From the NCBI RefSeq assembly GCF_014174275.1, contig NZ_JABEQK010000014.1, positions 1-64,000 of the forward strand: a DNA stretch of 64,000 bases. Reading direction: 5' to 3'. This document shows positions 1 to 10,349 of this stretch, one piece after another. The translations under genes were made by a program, and so were the position numbers. The notes under the pieces are model-generated. The model had not been told where the DNA came from. It saw only the letters and a program-made list of their open reading frames with translations, and ran no database searches. This DNA is from Gluconacetobacter takamatsuzukensis. Its GTDB lineage: Bacteria; Pseudomonadota; Alphaproteobacteria; Acetobacterales; Acetobacteraceae. Positions within the stretch are counted from its first letter, which is position 1. The number at the start of each line of letters is the position of its first letter.

Positions 1-1140
1 GTGCTGGAGAGGTCGGACGGCAGGACGGTCCAGCTCGCGCCGCCATCGGTGGAATAGCGCCACGTGCCCTGGGTGGTCGCGTTGGCGGCATCGCCGGTGA
101 TGGCCATGCCGCCAATCGGGTCCGGCAGCGAATTCCGTGTCGGATAGGAGAAGACCGGCCCCAGCACCGATGTGACCGTGGCATGCGGTGCATTCGCCGC
201 CGTCGTATCTTCCGATTCGGTCGGTGCCTGCGGGGCGCCCGTCATCGTCGGGGCGTCGTAGACCGGAATGGTCAGCACCACGCTGTCTGCGCTGATCGAG
301 GCGGCATCCGTCGGTACCGTGCCGGCGATGGCCGTGCTGACATCGACACCCGTATAGACGGTCGTGCCGATATCGGACCCGTAGACCGGGGTCGTGCCCT
401 TCATGAAGGATGGCGCTGCGTTGTTCGACTGGCCGCTGTTGTCGACGACATGGACCGTGAGGCCGCCGGGCTTGCCGCTGAAGCCCGCCACCGGCACGAA
501 TTGCAGTTGCGCCGTCGTCGGCAGCACCAGCGCGTTGGTGGCGGAAAGGTTGGACGGCAGGGCGGTCCAGTTCGCTCCGCCATCGGTGGAATAGTGCCAC
601 GTTCCCTGGGTCGCCGGGTCGGCGGCGTCGCCGGTGATGGCGATGCCCGCGAGCGTGTTGGCGGTCGAAAGGGTGGCATTGTCCGTCGCGTCCGAAAAGA
701 CGGATGTGAACAGCGAAGCCACCGTGCTGCCCGGTGCGGTCTCGGTCGTGCTGTTGACCGTTTCCGCCGGCATGACCGGGGTGCCGGTGATCGTCGGCGC
801 ATCGTTGACCGCCGCGACGTTCAGCGACACCGATTGCGCGTTGGCGGAATAGGCCGCCGACGGTGTGTTGGTGCCCTGGCCGAGGGACGCTGTCGGCAAT
901 GTCGTCACCGTGCCAGAGTGCACGGCATCTGACTGATCCCACGCGCGGAAGGTCAGCGCGTTGGAGATCGTACCGTTCCAGTTCGCGACCGTTGGCTGGA
1001 AATAGACCTGCGTCTGCGGTGTGACCGTCAGATCGAACGCGGACCCGGCGGGGATGGCGGGCATGGTCGCCCAATTCGTGCCGCCATCGGTCGAATAATA
1101 CCAGGTGCCCTTGCTGGTATCGACGTTGGTGATGGCGATG
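1..1140 (-). repeat. Tandem Ig-like repeats inside the giant adhesin
   Basis: Three units share the core QGTWxYSTDGGxxW. The matching DNA CCATCGGT(G/C)GA is at 43-53, 580-590 and 1084-1094, so the period is 179 then 168 residues. Units one and two are also nearly identical at DNA level around the core (1-100 versus about 538-640), which suggests recent duplication. Further units may continue past the left edge. Confidence 0.75.
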
Positions 1141-4100
1141 CCGAGCGTGCCTGTCGCGCTGCCGTCATGGTCGTTGGCGAGGTCTGGATCCTGCACGTTC
1201 CGGGGGCCCGACGGATTGCTGTCGAAGCCGATCAGGGTGGCCAGAGACGTTCCCTGGACGCCGCTGACGGGTGTTGCCGCATCCTCGGACGACTGGATCG
1301 GGAGAAGCGTGGTTGTGGTCAGTACCGGCGAATCGTCGACTGCGGTGACAGAGACGGTGCCCGTGGTCGTGACCGGGGTGGCGACCCCGTTTTCGTACAG
1401 CGACATCGTGACATTGCGCGGCGTCGTTGTCGGCGTGTCCGAACTGTCGGCATAGGTGATCGCCCGCAACGCGGTCTGCCAGCTTGACAGCGGGGTGCCG
1501 ACGGTCCCCGTCAGGGTCAGGGTATAGGTGTAGGCCGCGGAATCGTAACTGGTATTGCCCGTGTCAATGCTGATGCCCGACGGAAGGGTGGGGGCGGCCA
1601 GAACGTCCTCGGGCAGGGCATTCGTGACTTGGATGACGGCTTTCTGGATGCTGCCGGTGCCCTGCAGGGTCAGGCTGTTATCCAGATATGTCGGCAGGAC
1701 CGGTGTGTTGTTGTTGGGCTCGGTGAACGCAGTGGTGAAGCCCGCCGGAGAGGCCGGAGGAATATCGACATAGGTCCACAATGGTGCACTGGTCTTTGCC
1801 CCGCCGGTGCCCTGATGGCCCGTGAGGCTGTTACCGCCCACGCTGGTCGTGTTGCCATCCGACAGCGTCGCGCCGATGGCGAGGTTGGACCAGCCGTCAT
1901 TATTGGCGGCCGTGTATGTGTATGTCAGATTCTGGAGCAGGGTGGCGATGGACGCCGCCGTGGCATTGCCGCCGAATGTCACCTGCAAGATGCCGGTCGA
2001 CAGCTTCGCCTGGTCGTAGGTGCCGATCTGCGTGCCGCCGACTGACACCGCACCGTTAGCGATGGTGGCATTTCCGGCGGCGCCGAATCCGTCCGTGGCG
2101 GAGGGCGAGGCCGTGGTCGGGGAACTGTAGCGCTGGACCGTCAGGACCGTGCCGGCATAGGCGTTGGCGGACACGATAGCGCCGTCGCCTACCAGGCGGT
2201 CGATCTCGGCATCGGAAACCGCGAGCGTGCCGGCATTGCCCAGGCTTATGGTCTGCCTGCCGTTCTGGTCGGTGATGGGCGTGGTTCCGCCCCAACCCGT
2301 GGTGGCGCCGGACACGGCCCATGTCGGCGCGGTGTCGGGCAGGGCGAACGACATGTCGACATGGGTCGCGACATGGCCGCCCGTGCTGTCGGGGGAAACC
2401 GTGGCCGTTGCGGCGGCTGTCGTGCCGTGCGGGTTATAGACCAGCGTCTCGCCCCCCGGCAGGCCCGACTGCCCGGCGGACGGCAGGGTGACGGTTGCCA
2501 ATGTGGATGACGGCGTGGCCCCGTAGAATGGAATCAGGGTGGCGTAGGTGCCGTCGGCAGCGGTGAGCAGACCCGCGCCCGCGTTGAGCTGGCTCGATGT
2601 GTCGTAAGTGCCGTGGCCGTCCGCCTCGACAATCTTTACCTTGACATTGCCAAGGGCCGTATCTGTCGCTGAAGCATATGTGTTCGGGGTATAGCCCAGA
2701 TCCTGCCAGACTTGGCCCGCAACATAGGCCAGGCCCGTCGTGACGCTTGCGGAATAATCATCGACTGCGGGATTGCCCGACCCGTCGCGGCTCTGGTCCA
2801 CCGCGCCACTCGTGTTCGCGCCTGCTGCGACGTTCTGCAGCGACAGCCATGTGACCGTCGCCGTGGTCGCATCCGCGCCCAACTGGGAGGCCGGGAGTTG
2901 CACGTGATAGGTGATCGCCTCGCTCTGGCCGCCTTCGAGCGTGATCCTTCCCGTGACCGCGGAGGAACCGAGTTGGGGCGTGGAGGAGTTCTTCGTTCCG
3001 TCGACGTCGGGTGTCGGGTTCGACAGGGTCGCGGTTCCGTAAGGGCTCTCGCCTGACGCAAACGGATCGTTCAGCGTCACGCCGTAGGCCGTGACGGTGC
3101 TGGTGTTGGTCAGCGTATCGACATAGGTGACGGTATAGGTCCCCGTGCCCGCGTCGTACGTGATGCCCTGGACCGTCTTGGTCAGGGTGACTTGCGGTTC
3201 GACCACCGTCTGGGTGACTGACGGGGTGGTGACGGGCTGGGATGCGGTTGCATCGGTCGAAACGCTCAGCGTTTCGCCAATAAGCTGGTTGCCAGCCTTG
3301 TTGCTGGCGTCGTTGTTGACCCATGCATTCACATCGACGACGACGTAGATCGCTGAGCCGTACGTTCCGACGCTGCTGGGGTTGTCCTGGCCGGCATTGT
3401 CGGTCACGGTGCCCAGATTGATGGTCAGCTTGCCGTCCGCATAGGAAATCTGGTCTGCCGACAGGGGCAGACCCTGCGTGGCAGCCGTGGTCTGGGCCGC
3501 ACTCAGGCCACCTATGGTCTGCACGGTGGAGGATTTGGAACTTCCTGTCCCCAGCAGGCTTTCCAGCGTCGTGGACGTCATTTGGCCGTCGGGGCTGACC
3601 AGCAGGATCTTGACGTTGGAATTCGCAGCCGTGGCAGACATATCCACGGTCAGGTTGGACGGCACGTCGAATGTCAGCGTGACATTGCCGTTGGACCCTT
3701 CCGGGAGGGTCGCGATGCCGCGAAGGGTTACATAATCGCCCGGGACCACGTTGATCGCCGATCCGGTACGGGCCAGGCTGAGTGGTTGGCCCGAAACCAG
3801 GGTCGTGTCATTGGCTTCGCCGACGATCGACAGACTTGTCGCGGTCGGGGCGCCGACCGCGACAAGCGCGTCGTGAGCCGTGGCGGTCTGTACTTCCGGC
3901 GCCGTATACGACGTGCCACCCGGACCATTCGGAACGGAATTGGACGTGACGGTATCTTCAACCTTGGCCGTGGTGGTGGCGGGCTGGTTGGATGCGATCT
4001 TGCCGATGATCTGATAGGTCAGCGCGTGTTCCGCGCCCGGGGCCAGACCGGTGGTGCCCAGATACTGTTTGATTGCGCTATTGAGTCCCGCCGTATCGAG

Positions 4101-7100
4101 ACCGGACTGCCCGTTGAAGGAATAGGAGACACCCTGGAGGACAGTCGGGGTGTCGTTCGTCGGATTGACGGTGACGTCGTAGGCGTGGACCAGGCCGGTA
4201 TTGGTGATTGTGGCGGTATAAGTTACCGTCTCGCCACTATAGGCAGCTTTCTGATTGTCCAGGGTCGAGGCGATCTGCTCGCTCAGGCTCGGTTCCTGCT
4301 CGATGGCCTGCACGGGGGTGGCGGCCAGGGAGCGGGATGCGCCTGTGCCGTCAGGCGTATAGTTCAGTGCCGCCGTCAGGGGCTGGTCCGTGCCGACGCT
4401 GTCCATGCCATTGGTGTAATTGGCCGTATAGGTCAGGGTCAGCGCCTTCGGGGTGCCGTTCGTGTTGGTATTGGTGACCGAGGACCCCAGATCGAAGACC
4501 AGGGTGGTGGTGCCGTCGCCGTTGGATGTGGGCGTGGGACTCGCCACCGAGTAGCCGGGCACCGACTGGCTGCCGGGAACATACGTCACCCCCTTGGGCA
4601 GCGTGACCGTGATCGAGACATCGCCCGCGTTGGTCAGTGTGCCTTGGGGCACCTGAACCGTTATCGTCGTCTGGCGCTGTTCGCCGGCCACGACGGTATT
4701 GCTGCCGTGATCGGCCCCGGCCGCATCCATTCCGTTGTAATTCTGCTCGACGGTCGTGCCGTCTTCGAGACGAATGGATGACGGGCCGAGCGATTGGGTG
4801 ATCGATGGCGCTATGGTCGTGATGTCGGCGCCGTCGCCGAGATCGGACGTCTGGGTGCGGCTGGTGACGAACCCGCTGGTGCTGGTGCCGGCCGCCGCGG
4901 CGTCTGCCGTGTTCCAGAAATTGACGATTTTCGCGCTGGGGGACAGCGTGGTGTCGATGGCGGTGGCCGGTAGCGTCAAGTCATAGGTGACGGTCAGGAC
5001 CTGGCCGGCTGCCAGGCTGGACTCGGTCGCCGAGGCGGGAATCTTCAATCCGGCAGCCGTGAAATAGGCGGTGCTGTCGCTGAGCGGGACGGCGGAGCCG
5101 TCGGGATAGGTGATCTGGAAATTCCTGACATCGCCGGGCGCGAAACCGGCCGGAAGGGTACCGGCGATCGTCAGGCCGTACATGGTCGCCGAACCGGAAT
5201 TCTGCACCGATGTCGCGATACGCACCGTATCGCCGGCATTCGCCTGGCTGGCATCCAGATCCTCGATCGCGCCGAGGGTCTGGTCGGGTGAGGTGGGGGT
5301 TGGCTGTGTCTTGAAAATATTGCCGGTGGAACCGGCGGCCGAGAAGATCGCGGTGGGGTCGGCCGAACCGGTGTAGGAAACGGTGTCGGCGTGACTGTCG
5401 GGGGTCATGACCGAGACGATGCCAGTCTTCAGTTCCGCCATCGGTTCGGCCACCGTCGACTGGGTGATGACCGAAGTCTGCTGCGTGTCGTGGGTGGGGT
5501 CCGAACCATAGACGAACGTGGATTGTTCCTGACTGGTCATGGTCAGGCCGTCGGCGAAGGGGGCGTCGGTGGCCCTGAGCGTGAACAGGACCGTCACCGT
5601 CTTGCCGGTTTCGGACATGGTATTATTACTGAGCAGTGCGAAATCCACACTGTTCGCCGCAGAATTTACCGCCGCCGTCGAGGCGATCGTCACGTCCGTC
5701 GCAGCGGACGCGGGTGTGGTGTCCAGTATATAGGTTCCGGCCTGATTGGCGGCGTTGCCGATATATGTCCCGCGCGTCTGGCCGGTCGCCTGGGTGAACT
5801 GGGTGGTCGTGGCCGAACCGGATGCCGTGGGGTCTGCCGTGTTGACCAGCGGCAACGGCAGATAGGAGGCCAGGTCCAACCCGTCGAACGTGTTGGACGT
5901 CAGGTTGTAGGTGGCCTGATACGTGACGTAGTCGCCGGCCTTGATGGGATTGGCGGCCGCGCCCGTATCGCCGTTGATGGCGACGACCTGCAGGGAGGGG
6001 CCGCCCTGGGCCACCGCCAGGGTCGTGCCCGATGTGTCGCCGGCTGTTTCGGACAGCGATTGTCCCGAGGAGGGGTCGAGCAGATCCACGCTTGCGTTGA
6101 CGGAAGACGTCAGCTGGTTGCCTTCGGTCACCGGCAGGCTCGTGACCAAGAAGGTCTCGCTGGCCTGCGAACCGTAGGTCAGGGAGGCGCTGCTGCCGGC
6201 CCGCATGGCCGGGAGGTCCTGTGCCGCCAGCATCTGCGCGATATCGAACGTGGCCGTCGTGACGCCGGTCGACGAATTCCGGGTGTAGGACCAATAGGAG
6301 CCGGTGCTGCCGCCGGCGTTCCCCAGCGACAGGTTCTGGTGAAGGTCGCCATTGATGTCGGTGTAGGAAAAGAGGGGAACCGTCGTGCCCAGGATCGTCT
6401 GCCCGTCGCTGAGTGTTGCGGCCAGATTCAGATTGTTCGAGGCATAGAAATCGGAATTCTCGATCGCGATCGTATGCGTGATCACATCGTCCGGCATGAC
6501 CTTTCCGCCGCCGGTCTCGTCGGTCGCGCTTTCCTGGATCGCGAAGGCCTTGGCGTCGAACGCGGTGTCGGCGGATGTGACGGTCGCGCCGAAGGTCTTG
6601 GTGTAGCCCTTGTCGAAGGAACCCGTCGGGGGCGTCCAGGTAACGCTGGCGTAGCTCTCGGTGGGGGCGGCGATCGTCGTGGGATCGACGACGCTGCCCG
6701 GTTCGAGGACCGGATTGTCCGATGCATCGGTCCTGTCGACATAGACGGGTATGTCGATCGTCAATGGCGCGCCGGTGGCCCACATGGCGTTGGTCAAGGC
6801 CAGATTCAGCGTGCCGCCCGGCTTGCCGGGGGTGCCGGTGAAGGTGGGAGTGACGGTCTGGCCCCCGATATCAACGGTGCCGCCTTTGAAGATCACCTGC
6901 TCCGGCAGGGCGATGGTGACGGTTCCGCCGCTGATCGGGTTGCCGTTGGTGATCGGCGCTGCCGTGAGGGTCAACTGGTAATGCTGGACATAGTCGGGGC
7001 CGGTCGGGCTTTCGTCCTCGCCCACCGCGGTCTGGATCTGCGATGTCACGTCCAGCAGGTCCAGCGAGGTGCCGGCCGTCTGGAAACTGCTTGCGATCGG

Positions 7101-8342
7101 GGTCGATCCGGTGGGCGAGTCGCCCAGCGCATAGCCGCCCGCCGCGGCGATGTTTACCAGCCCGCCATCGCTGCTCAGCCGGCTGACGATCGACTCATTG
7201 CTGGTGTCGGTGAGGAAGGTTGCCTGGATTGTAATGGGCGGCTGGCCGGGGGTGTAGCTGCCGAACGGCAGTTGGGCGACATACATCGTGTCGCCCACCG
7301 CAAAGCCGGTGGGGGCTGCGACCCATGTACCGGTCAGCGGATTGGTCGCCCCGATGGTGTTGCCGGGGCCCGTCGTCAGGAGTGCCATCTTGTAAGGCAG
7401 GTTCGTCGAGCCGCTGCCGTTGACCATGGAAAGGCCGCCTGATTCCAGCGGCGTGTATTGCTTGGAATTGGTCGGTGCGAACAGTTCGACATACGGCGTG
7501 TAGCCGGGGCTGCCGCCGCTGTTTTTGAAGGTGATGGTGTCGGTGAAGGTTCCGCCCAGCAGTGCGCTGGCCTGCCCCGAAAGCGCCACGTCCGCCACCG
7601 GCCCGTCCAGCGCGTAATCGTAGTTTGCCTCGGCCTGCGTCGAGAACGGGCTGGCGACCTGCGCCTGGTCCATGCCCGCCGTCTGTTCCAGCGTCCAGTT
7701 GCCGCCCAGGGTGGCGAGGCCGGTCCTGTCAGTCGAGGCCGCGATGTCGGCGCCCGTCAGCGTATGCAGGTCGTCGACCAGCGCCCTTCCGTCCACGCCC
7801 GCGCCGACATCGCAGCCCCAGAACAGGATCTGGCCGCCGGGTGCCAGGGCGTCGCCCCATCCGGTGACCTGCCGGCTGTCGGCCGCGACAGTGGCCTCGC
7901 TGATGGTGCTGTTACCCAGTTCGGCCGCGCCGGGCTGGCCATAGGTGAGGAAATTGACCGATTGCAGGTCCTGCTGGTGCGCCAGGACGCGCGAGACCAC
8001 ATCCATGCCGTTGCGGTCGGGCGATATGACGACGACGCCCACATTGTCGGGCAGGGAGGCCGTCAGTTCCTTCCAGTCCGCGACACGGGAATCCACGAAG
8101 ACGATCGCGGTCAGCGACCCGGCGGCGGCGCCGTCGGCCAGGGTGGCGGCCTGGCGGTCGTCGGTATGGCCGGGTTCGGGGCGCGATATGCCGGCGGCCG
8201 GCGGGGCGTCGGCCACGGCCTCGATCGCGTCGGCGACAGCCGTTCCCTCGTGCGCGTCGATCCCGCCATGGTGCGCATGGTGGTGCGCCACATGTGCGAT
8301 ACTACCGTCGAAGAGATAGCGTTGTTCCAAGATCAGACGCAT
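1..8342 (-). CDS. Giant DUF4347 cell-surface adhesin with LEPR-like N-terminus (partial, runs off left edge)
   Basis: The frame is open from ATG 8342 to the window edge, giving more than 2,780 residues and no stop. Residues 5-14 read LEQRYLFDGS, close to the LEPRxLFDG motif that opens many giant DUF4347 proteins. There is no ordinary Sec signal. Residues about 79-225 are a DUF4347 domain (VFVDSRVADW, FWGCDVGAG, TGADIAASTDRTG). The rest is a Thr/Ser/Ala/Gly-rich stalk of beta-sandwich repeats of the DUF11/isopeptide-fimbrial type (YTVTYVDTLTNTSTVTAYGV), one SdrD_B-like unit (AGQVWQDLGYTP, near 2650-2740) and bacterial Ig-like repeats with NDAPTITGTP linkers near the left edge. Cys is very rare. 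An AGGGCGG stretch lies 5-6 nt before the ATG. It is divergent from a TolC/HlyD/M50 set that probably exports it. The likely role is adhesion or biofilm at the cell surface. The C-terminus and any anchor lie outside the window. Confidence 0.9.
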   Translation of the reverse strand, partial: MRLILEQRYLFDGSIAHVAHHHAHHGGIDAHEGTAVADAIEAVADAPPAAGISRPEPGHTDDRQAATLADGAAAGSLTAIVFVDSRVADWKELTASLPDNVGVVVISPDRNGMDVVSRVLAHQQDLQSVNFLTYGQPGAAELGNSTISEATVAADSRQVTGWGDALAPGGQILFWGCDVGAGVDGRALVDDLHTLTGADIAASTDRTGLATLGGNWTLEQTAGMDQAQVASPFSTQAEANYDYALDGPVADVALSGQASALLGGTFTDTITFKNSGGSPGYTPYVELFAPTNSKQYTPLESGGLSMVNGSGSTNLPYKMALLTTGPGNTIGATNPLTGTWVAAPTGFAVGDTMYVAQLPFGSYTPGQPPITIQATFLTDTSNESIVSRLSSDGGLVNIAAAGGYALGDSPTGSTPIASSFQTAGTSLDLLDVTSQIQTAVGEDESPTGPDYVQHYQLTLTAAPITNGNPISGGTVTIALPEQVIFKGGTVDIGGQTVTPTFTGTPGKPGGTLNLALTNAMWATGAPLTIDIPVYVDRTDASDNPVLEPGSVVDPTTIAAPTESYASVTWTPPTGSFDKGYTKTFGATVTSADTAFDAKAFAIQESATDETGGGKVMPDDVITHTIAIENSDFYASNNLNLAATLSDGQTILGTTVPLFSYTDINGDLHQNLSLGNAGGSTGSYWSYTRNSSTGVTTATFDIAQMLAAQDLPAMRAGSSASLTYGSQASETFLVTSLPVTEGNQLTSSVNASVDLLDPSSGQSLSETAGDTSGTTLAVAQGGPSLQVVAINGDTGAAANPIKAGDYVTYQATYNLTSNTFDGLDLASYLPLPLVNTADPTASGSATTTQFTQATGQTRGTYIGNAANQAGTYILDTTPASAATDVTIASTAAVNSAANSVDFALLSNNTMSETGKTVTVLFTLRATDAPFADGLTMTSQEQSTFVYGSDPTHDTQQTSVITQSTVAEPMAELKTGIVSVMTPDSHADTVSYTGSADPTAIFSAAGSTGNIFKTQPTPTSPDQTLGAIEDLDASQANAGDTVRIATSVQNSGSATMYGLTIAGTLPAGFAPGDVRNFQITYPDGSAVPLSDSTAYFTAAGLKIPASATESSLAAGQVLTVTYDLTLPATAIDTTLSPSAKIVNFWNTADAAAAGTSTSGFVTSRTQTSDLGDGADITTIAPSITQSLGPSSIRLEDGTTVEQNYNGMDAAGADHGSNTVVAGEQRQTTITVQVPQGTLTNAGDVSITVTLPKGVTYVPGSQSVPGYSVASPTPTSNGDGTTTLVFDLGSSVTNTNTNGTPKALTLTYTANYTNGMDSVGTDQPLTAALNYTPDGTGASRSLAATPVQAIEQEPSLSEQIASTLDNQKAAYSGETVTYTATITNTGLVHAYDVTVNPTNDTPTVLQGVSYSFNGQSGLDTAGLNSAIKQYLGTTGLAPGAEHALTYQIIGKIASNQPATTTAKVEDTVTSNSVPNGPGGTSYTAPEVQTATAHDALVAVGAPTATSLSIVGEANDTTLVSGQPLSLARTGSAINVVPGDYVTLRGIATLPEGSNGNVTLTFDVPSNLTVDMSATAANSNVKILLVSPDGQMTSTTLESLLGTGSSKSSTVQTIGGLSAAQTTAATQGLPLSADQISYADGKLTINLGTVTDNAGQDNPSSVGTYGSAIYVVVDVNAWVNNDASNKAGNQLIGETLSVSTDATASQPVTTPSVTQTVVEPQVTLTKTVQGITYDAGTGTYTVTYVDTLTNTSTVTAYGVTLNDPFASGESPYGTATLSNPTPDVDGTKNSSTPQLGSSAVTGRITLEGGQSEAITYHVQLPASQLGADATTATVTWLSLQNVAAGANTSGAVDQSRDGSGNPAVDDYSASVTTGLAYVAGQVWQDLGYTPNTYASATDTALGNVKVKIVEADGHGTYDTSSQLNAGAGLLTAADGTYATLIPFYGATPSSTLATVTLPSAGQSGLPGGETLVYNPHGTTAAATATVSPDSTGGHVATHVDMSFALPDTAPTWAVSGATTGWGGTTPITDQNGRQTISLGNAGTLAVSDAEIDRLVGDGAIVSANAYAGTVLTVQRYSSPTTASPSATDGFGAAGNATIANGAVSVGGTQIGTYDQAKLSTGILQVTFGGNATAASIATLLQNLTYTYTAANNDGWSNLAIGATLSDGNTTSVGGNSLTGHQGTGGAKTSAPLWTYVDIPPASPAGFTTAFTEPNNNTPVLPTYLDNSLTLQGTGSIQKAVIQVTNALPEDVLAAPTLPSGISIDTGNTSYDSAAYTYTLTLTGTVGTPLSSWQTALRAITYADSSDTPTTTPRNVTMSLYENGVATPVTTTGTVSVTAVDDSPVLTTTTLLPIQSSEDAATPVSGVQGTSLATLIGFDSNPSGPRNVQDPDLANDHDGSATGTLGIAITNVDTSKGTWYYSTDGGTNWATMPAIPAGSAFDLTVTPQTQVYFQPTVANWNGTISNALTFRAWDQSDAVHSGTVTTLPTASLGQGTNTPSAAYSANAQSVSLNVAAVNDAPTITGTPVMPAETVNSTTETAPGSTVASLFTSVFSDATDNATLSTANTLAGIAITGDAADPATQGTWHYSTDGGANWTALPSNLSATNALVLPTTAQLQFVPVAGFSGKPGGLTVHVVDNSGQSNNAAPSFMKGTTPVYGSDIGTTVYTGVDVSTAIAGTVPTDAASISADSVVLTIPVYDAPTMTGAPQAPTESEDTTAANAPHATVTSVLGPVFSYPTRNSLPDPIGGMAITGDAANATTQGTWRYSTDGGASWTVLPSDLSS

Positions 8343-8497
8343 CGGGCCGCCCTAAATAAAAAATGCCTCGTGAGGAAAAAAATCGCCGAACACGACGAGA
8401 CATCACGTGCATTGTCCCAAATAAGGCAGGATTATCAGGGGGCGCAATCCTGCGTGCCGGGGTTTTTCGAAATTTCTCGTATTGTAACAATTGGCCA

Positions 8498-8526
8498 TTG
8501 ACTAAATAATGGAAAGGCCCTTTAAG
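8498..8526 (+). promoter_or_regulatory. Candidate sigma70 promoter for the tolC-hlyD operon
   Basis: TTGACT at 8498-8503 and TTTAAG at 8521-8526 are separated by exactly 17 nt, about 108 nt before the TolC-type gene. It lies in the A+T-richer 292-base divergent region 8343-8634. No equally good promoter was seen for the adhesin on the other strand; TACAAT read on the minus strand near 8480 is a possible -10 without a clear -35. Confidence 0.45.
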
Positions 8527-8634
8527 GTCGAATTTAGCCATCGGGACGGTGTTTATCATCGGAGTCGGCTATAGAAATGCGGGCCGCTTTTGCAGCCTGA
8601 ATGCTGCAACCGCTTGTTTTGAAATTCGGATACA

Positions 8635-10263
8635 ATGCACCACTACGTCGAACGCGCGAGACGGCTTCCGGTTGTGTCCCTTACCGTTTCCGCCCTTCTC
8701 GCGCTTACGGCTTGCGGGGTCCGCCCCAAGCCCATGTCCCTGCAGGAGCACATTGCCCGTGCGGACGCGGACCAGGCCGCCATCACGGCGGGCTATGTTC
8801 CGCTGAAAGGCGGGCTGAGCCTGGGGACGGCCATCGCCCGCGCCCTCAAATACAATTACGACGCGCAGGTCGCGAAGCTGGAAGCCAGCCAGCAGGAAAA
8901 GCAGATCGACCTGGCCCTGATGCAGATGCTGCCGCACCTGGCGGCCGATGCCGGCTATTCGCATCGCAGCAACAACAATGCGGCGGAAAGCATCGACTGG
9001 TTCAGCAACGAGCGTTCGCTGGATTATTCATATTCCGAACAGGCCAGCCACGGCACGGGAGATATCAGTTTCTCGTGGAATGTCATGGATGCGGGCATCA
9101 GCTATTTCAGCGCGCGCCAGCAATCCTATCGCGCGCTGATCGCGGTCGAACGCCGGCGCCGGGCCATCAATGACCTGGTGAAGGCGGTCACCACCAGCTA
9201 TTGGGAAGCGGTGGCCGCGCAGGTCATGCTGCCCCGCCTGGACCCGATCATCAAGGACGCGGAAGACATGCTGGCGGCGTCGCACGACGCGGCAAACGCC
9301 CATCTGCAATCGCCCCTGACATTGCTGGACTACCAGCAATATATCATCCAGCTCCTGGGCGACCTGCGCCGTATCCGCGACGAACTGGTGAGCGCCCGGA
9401 TACAGCTTGCCTCGCTGATCGATATTCCGCAGGACAGCGTCCTGACATTGACGACGCTGCCGCAGGATGTGCGGCCGATCGCGTCGCTGGACAATGCCGC
9501 GCTGGAGCGCATGGGCCTTGTCATGCGGCCCGAACTGCGGATGGAAGTCTATCAGCAGAAGATCGACCGGCAGGACGTCTATAAGGAAATCCTGAAGATG
9601 ATGCCGGGCATCGGTGCCATCGGGAACGGAAATTTCGATTCCAACAGCCTGCTGGTTCATAACATCTGGGGGCAGATCGGCGTTCGCGGTACCATCAACC
9701 TGATGAACATGGTGCAGGGGCCGCGGGCCATCGCCATGGCCAAGAGCAATGTGAAGCTGTCGGAAGCACGCAGGCTGGCACTGAGTATTTCGGTACTGAC
9801 ACAGGTCAATCTGAGCGCGCAGCGCTATCGCACCGCGCTGGACGGGCTGAAGACCGCGCGTGAGATCAACGATGTCAGCCTGCAGATGGAGCGGCTGGCG
9901 GATGTTGCCTCATCCGCCGGCGCGCAATCCAAGGCCGATCGGATACGGCACCAGATGGCGGCGCTGCTGGGGCAGCTGGCCTATAGCCGCAACCTGGCGC
10001 AGACGCATCAGGCGCTGGCCAATATCTATGCCTCGGTCGGTGTCGATCTGGTGCCGGCGAACTCCGACATGCAGGATCTGGACCGCCTGACCGTGCAGGT
10101 CGAACATTCGATCGCGGGTTGGGAGGCCGGCCAGTTGCCGAACCTGGCGCTGCCTGAAACCGCCTCGGCAGCCGCCGGGGCCGTCCCTGTCGCCAATGCC
10201 CGCCCGCCCGCGCCGTCCGGCCAGCCCGTTGCCTCGGCTGCGGCGCCGGCCAGCGCCGGATAA
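8635..10263 (+). CDS. TolC-family outer-membrane efflux lipoprotein
   Basis: A 542-residue TolC/OEP-type protein that would form the outer-membrane channel of a tripartite exporter. The N-terminus is a lipoprotein signal with lipobox LTAC (Cys27). The body has the two long heptad-like helical stretches of the family: GLSLGTAIARALKYNYDAQV and the later region around LSEARRLALSISVLTQVNLS. The C-terminus is Ala/Pro-rich and probably disordered. It is the first gene of a rightward operon with two HlyD-type adaptors and an M50-HlyD fusion, divergent from the giant adhesin. The context points to secretion of that adhesin rather than drug efflux, because no RND or MFS pump is adjacent. The start gives a complete signal peptide. 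Confidence 0.88.
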   Translation: MHHYVERARRLPVVSLTVSALLALTACGVRPKPMSLQEHIARADADQAAITAGYVPLKGGLSLGTAIARALKYNYDAQVAKLEASQQEKQIDLALMQMLPHLAADAGYSHRSNNNAAESIDWFSNERSLDYSYSEQASHGTGDISFSWNVMDAGISYFSARQQSYRALIAVERRRRAINDLVKAVTTSYWEAVAAQVMLPRLDPIIKDAEDMLAASHDAANAHLQSPLTLLDYQQYIIQLLGDLRRIRDELVSARIQLASLIDIPQDSVLTLTTLPQDVRPIASLDNAALERMGLVMRPELRMEVYQQKIDRQDVYKEILKMMPGIGAIGNGNFDSNSLLVHNIWGQIGVRGTINLMNMVQGPRAIAMAKSNVKLSEARRLALSISVLTQVNLSAQRYRTALDGLKTAREINDVSLQMERLADVASSAGAQSKADRIRHQMAALLGQLAYSRNLAQTHQALANIYASVGVDLVPANSDMQDLDRLTVQVEHSIAGWEAGQLPNLALPETASAAAGAVPVANARPPAPSGQPVASAAAPASAG

Positions 10264-10349
10264 GGGGCGATCGGAAATCGGACGTGCTGCACCGGCTGCA
10301 TTCCAGGCTGGCGGTATCGTCCTGTTTCCGTAATGGAAATCATATCACA

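Noticed and set aside
3582-4781. Long plus-strand frame inside the adhesin region (also 5391-7442)
   Set aside because: Arg/Gly/His-rich antisense translations of a repetitive G+C-rich gene; the minus-strand frame is continuous with recognisable domains.
8302-8559. 85-residue minus-strand frame overlapping the start of the giant adhesin
   Set aside because: No ribosome-binding site, basic low-complexity composition, overlaps the intergenic promoter region and the adhesin in another frame.
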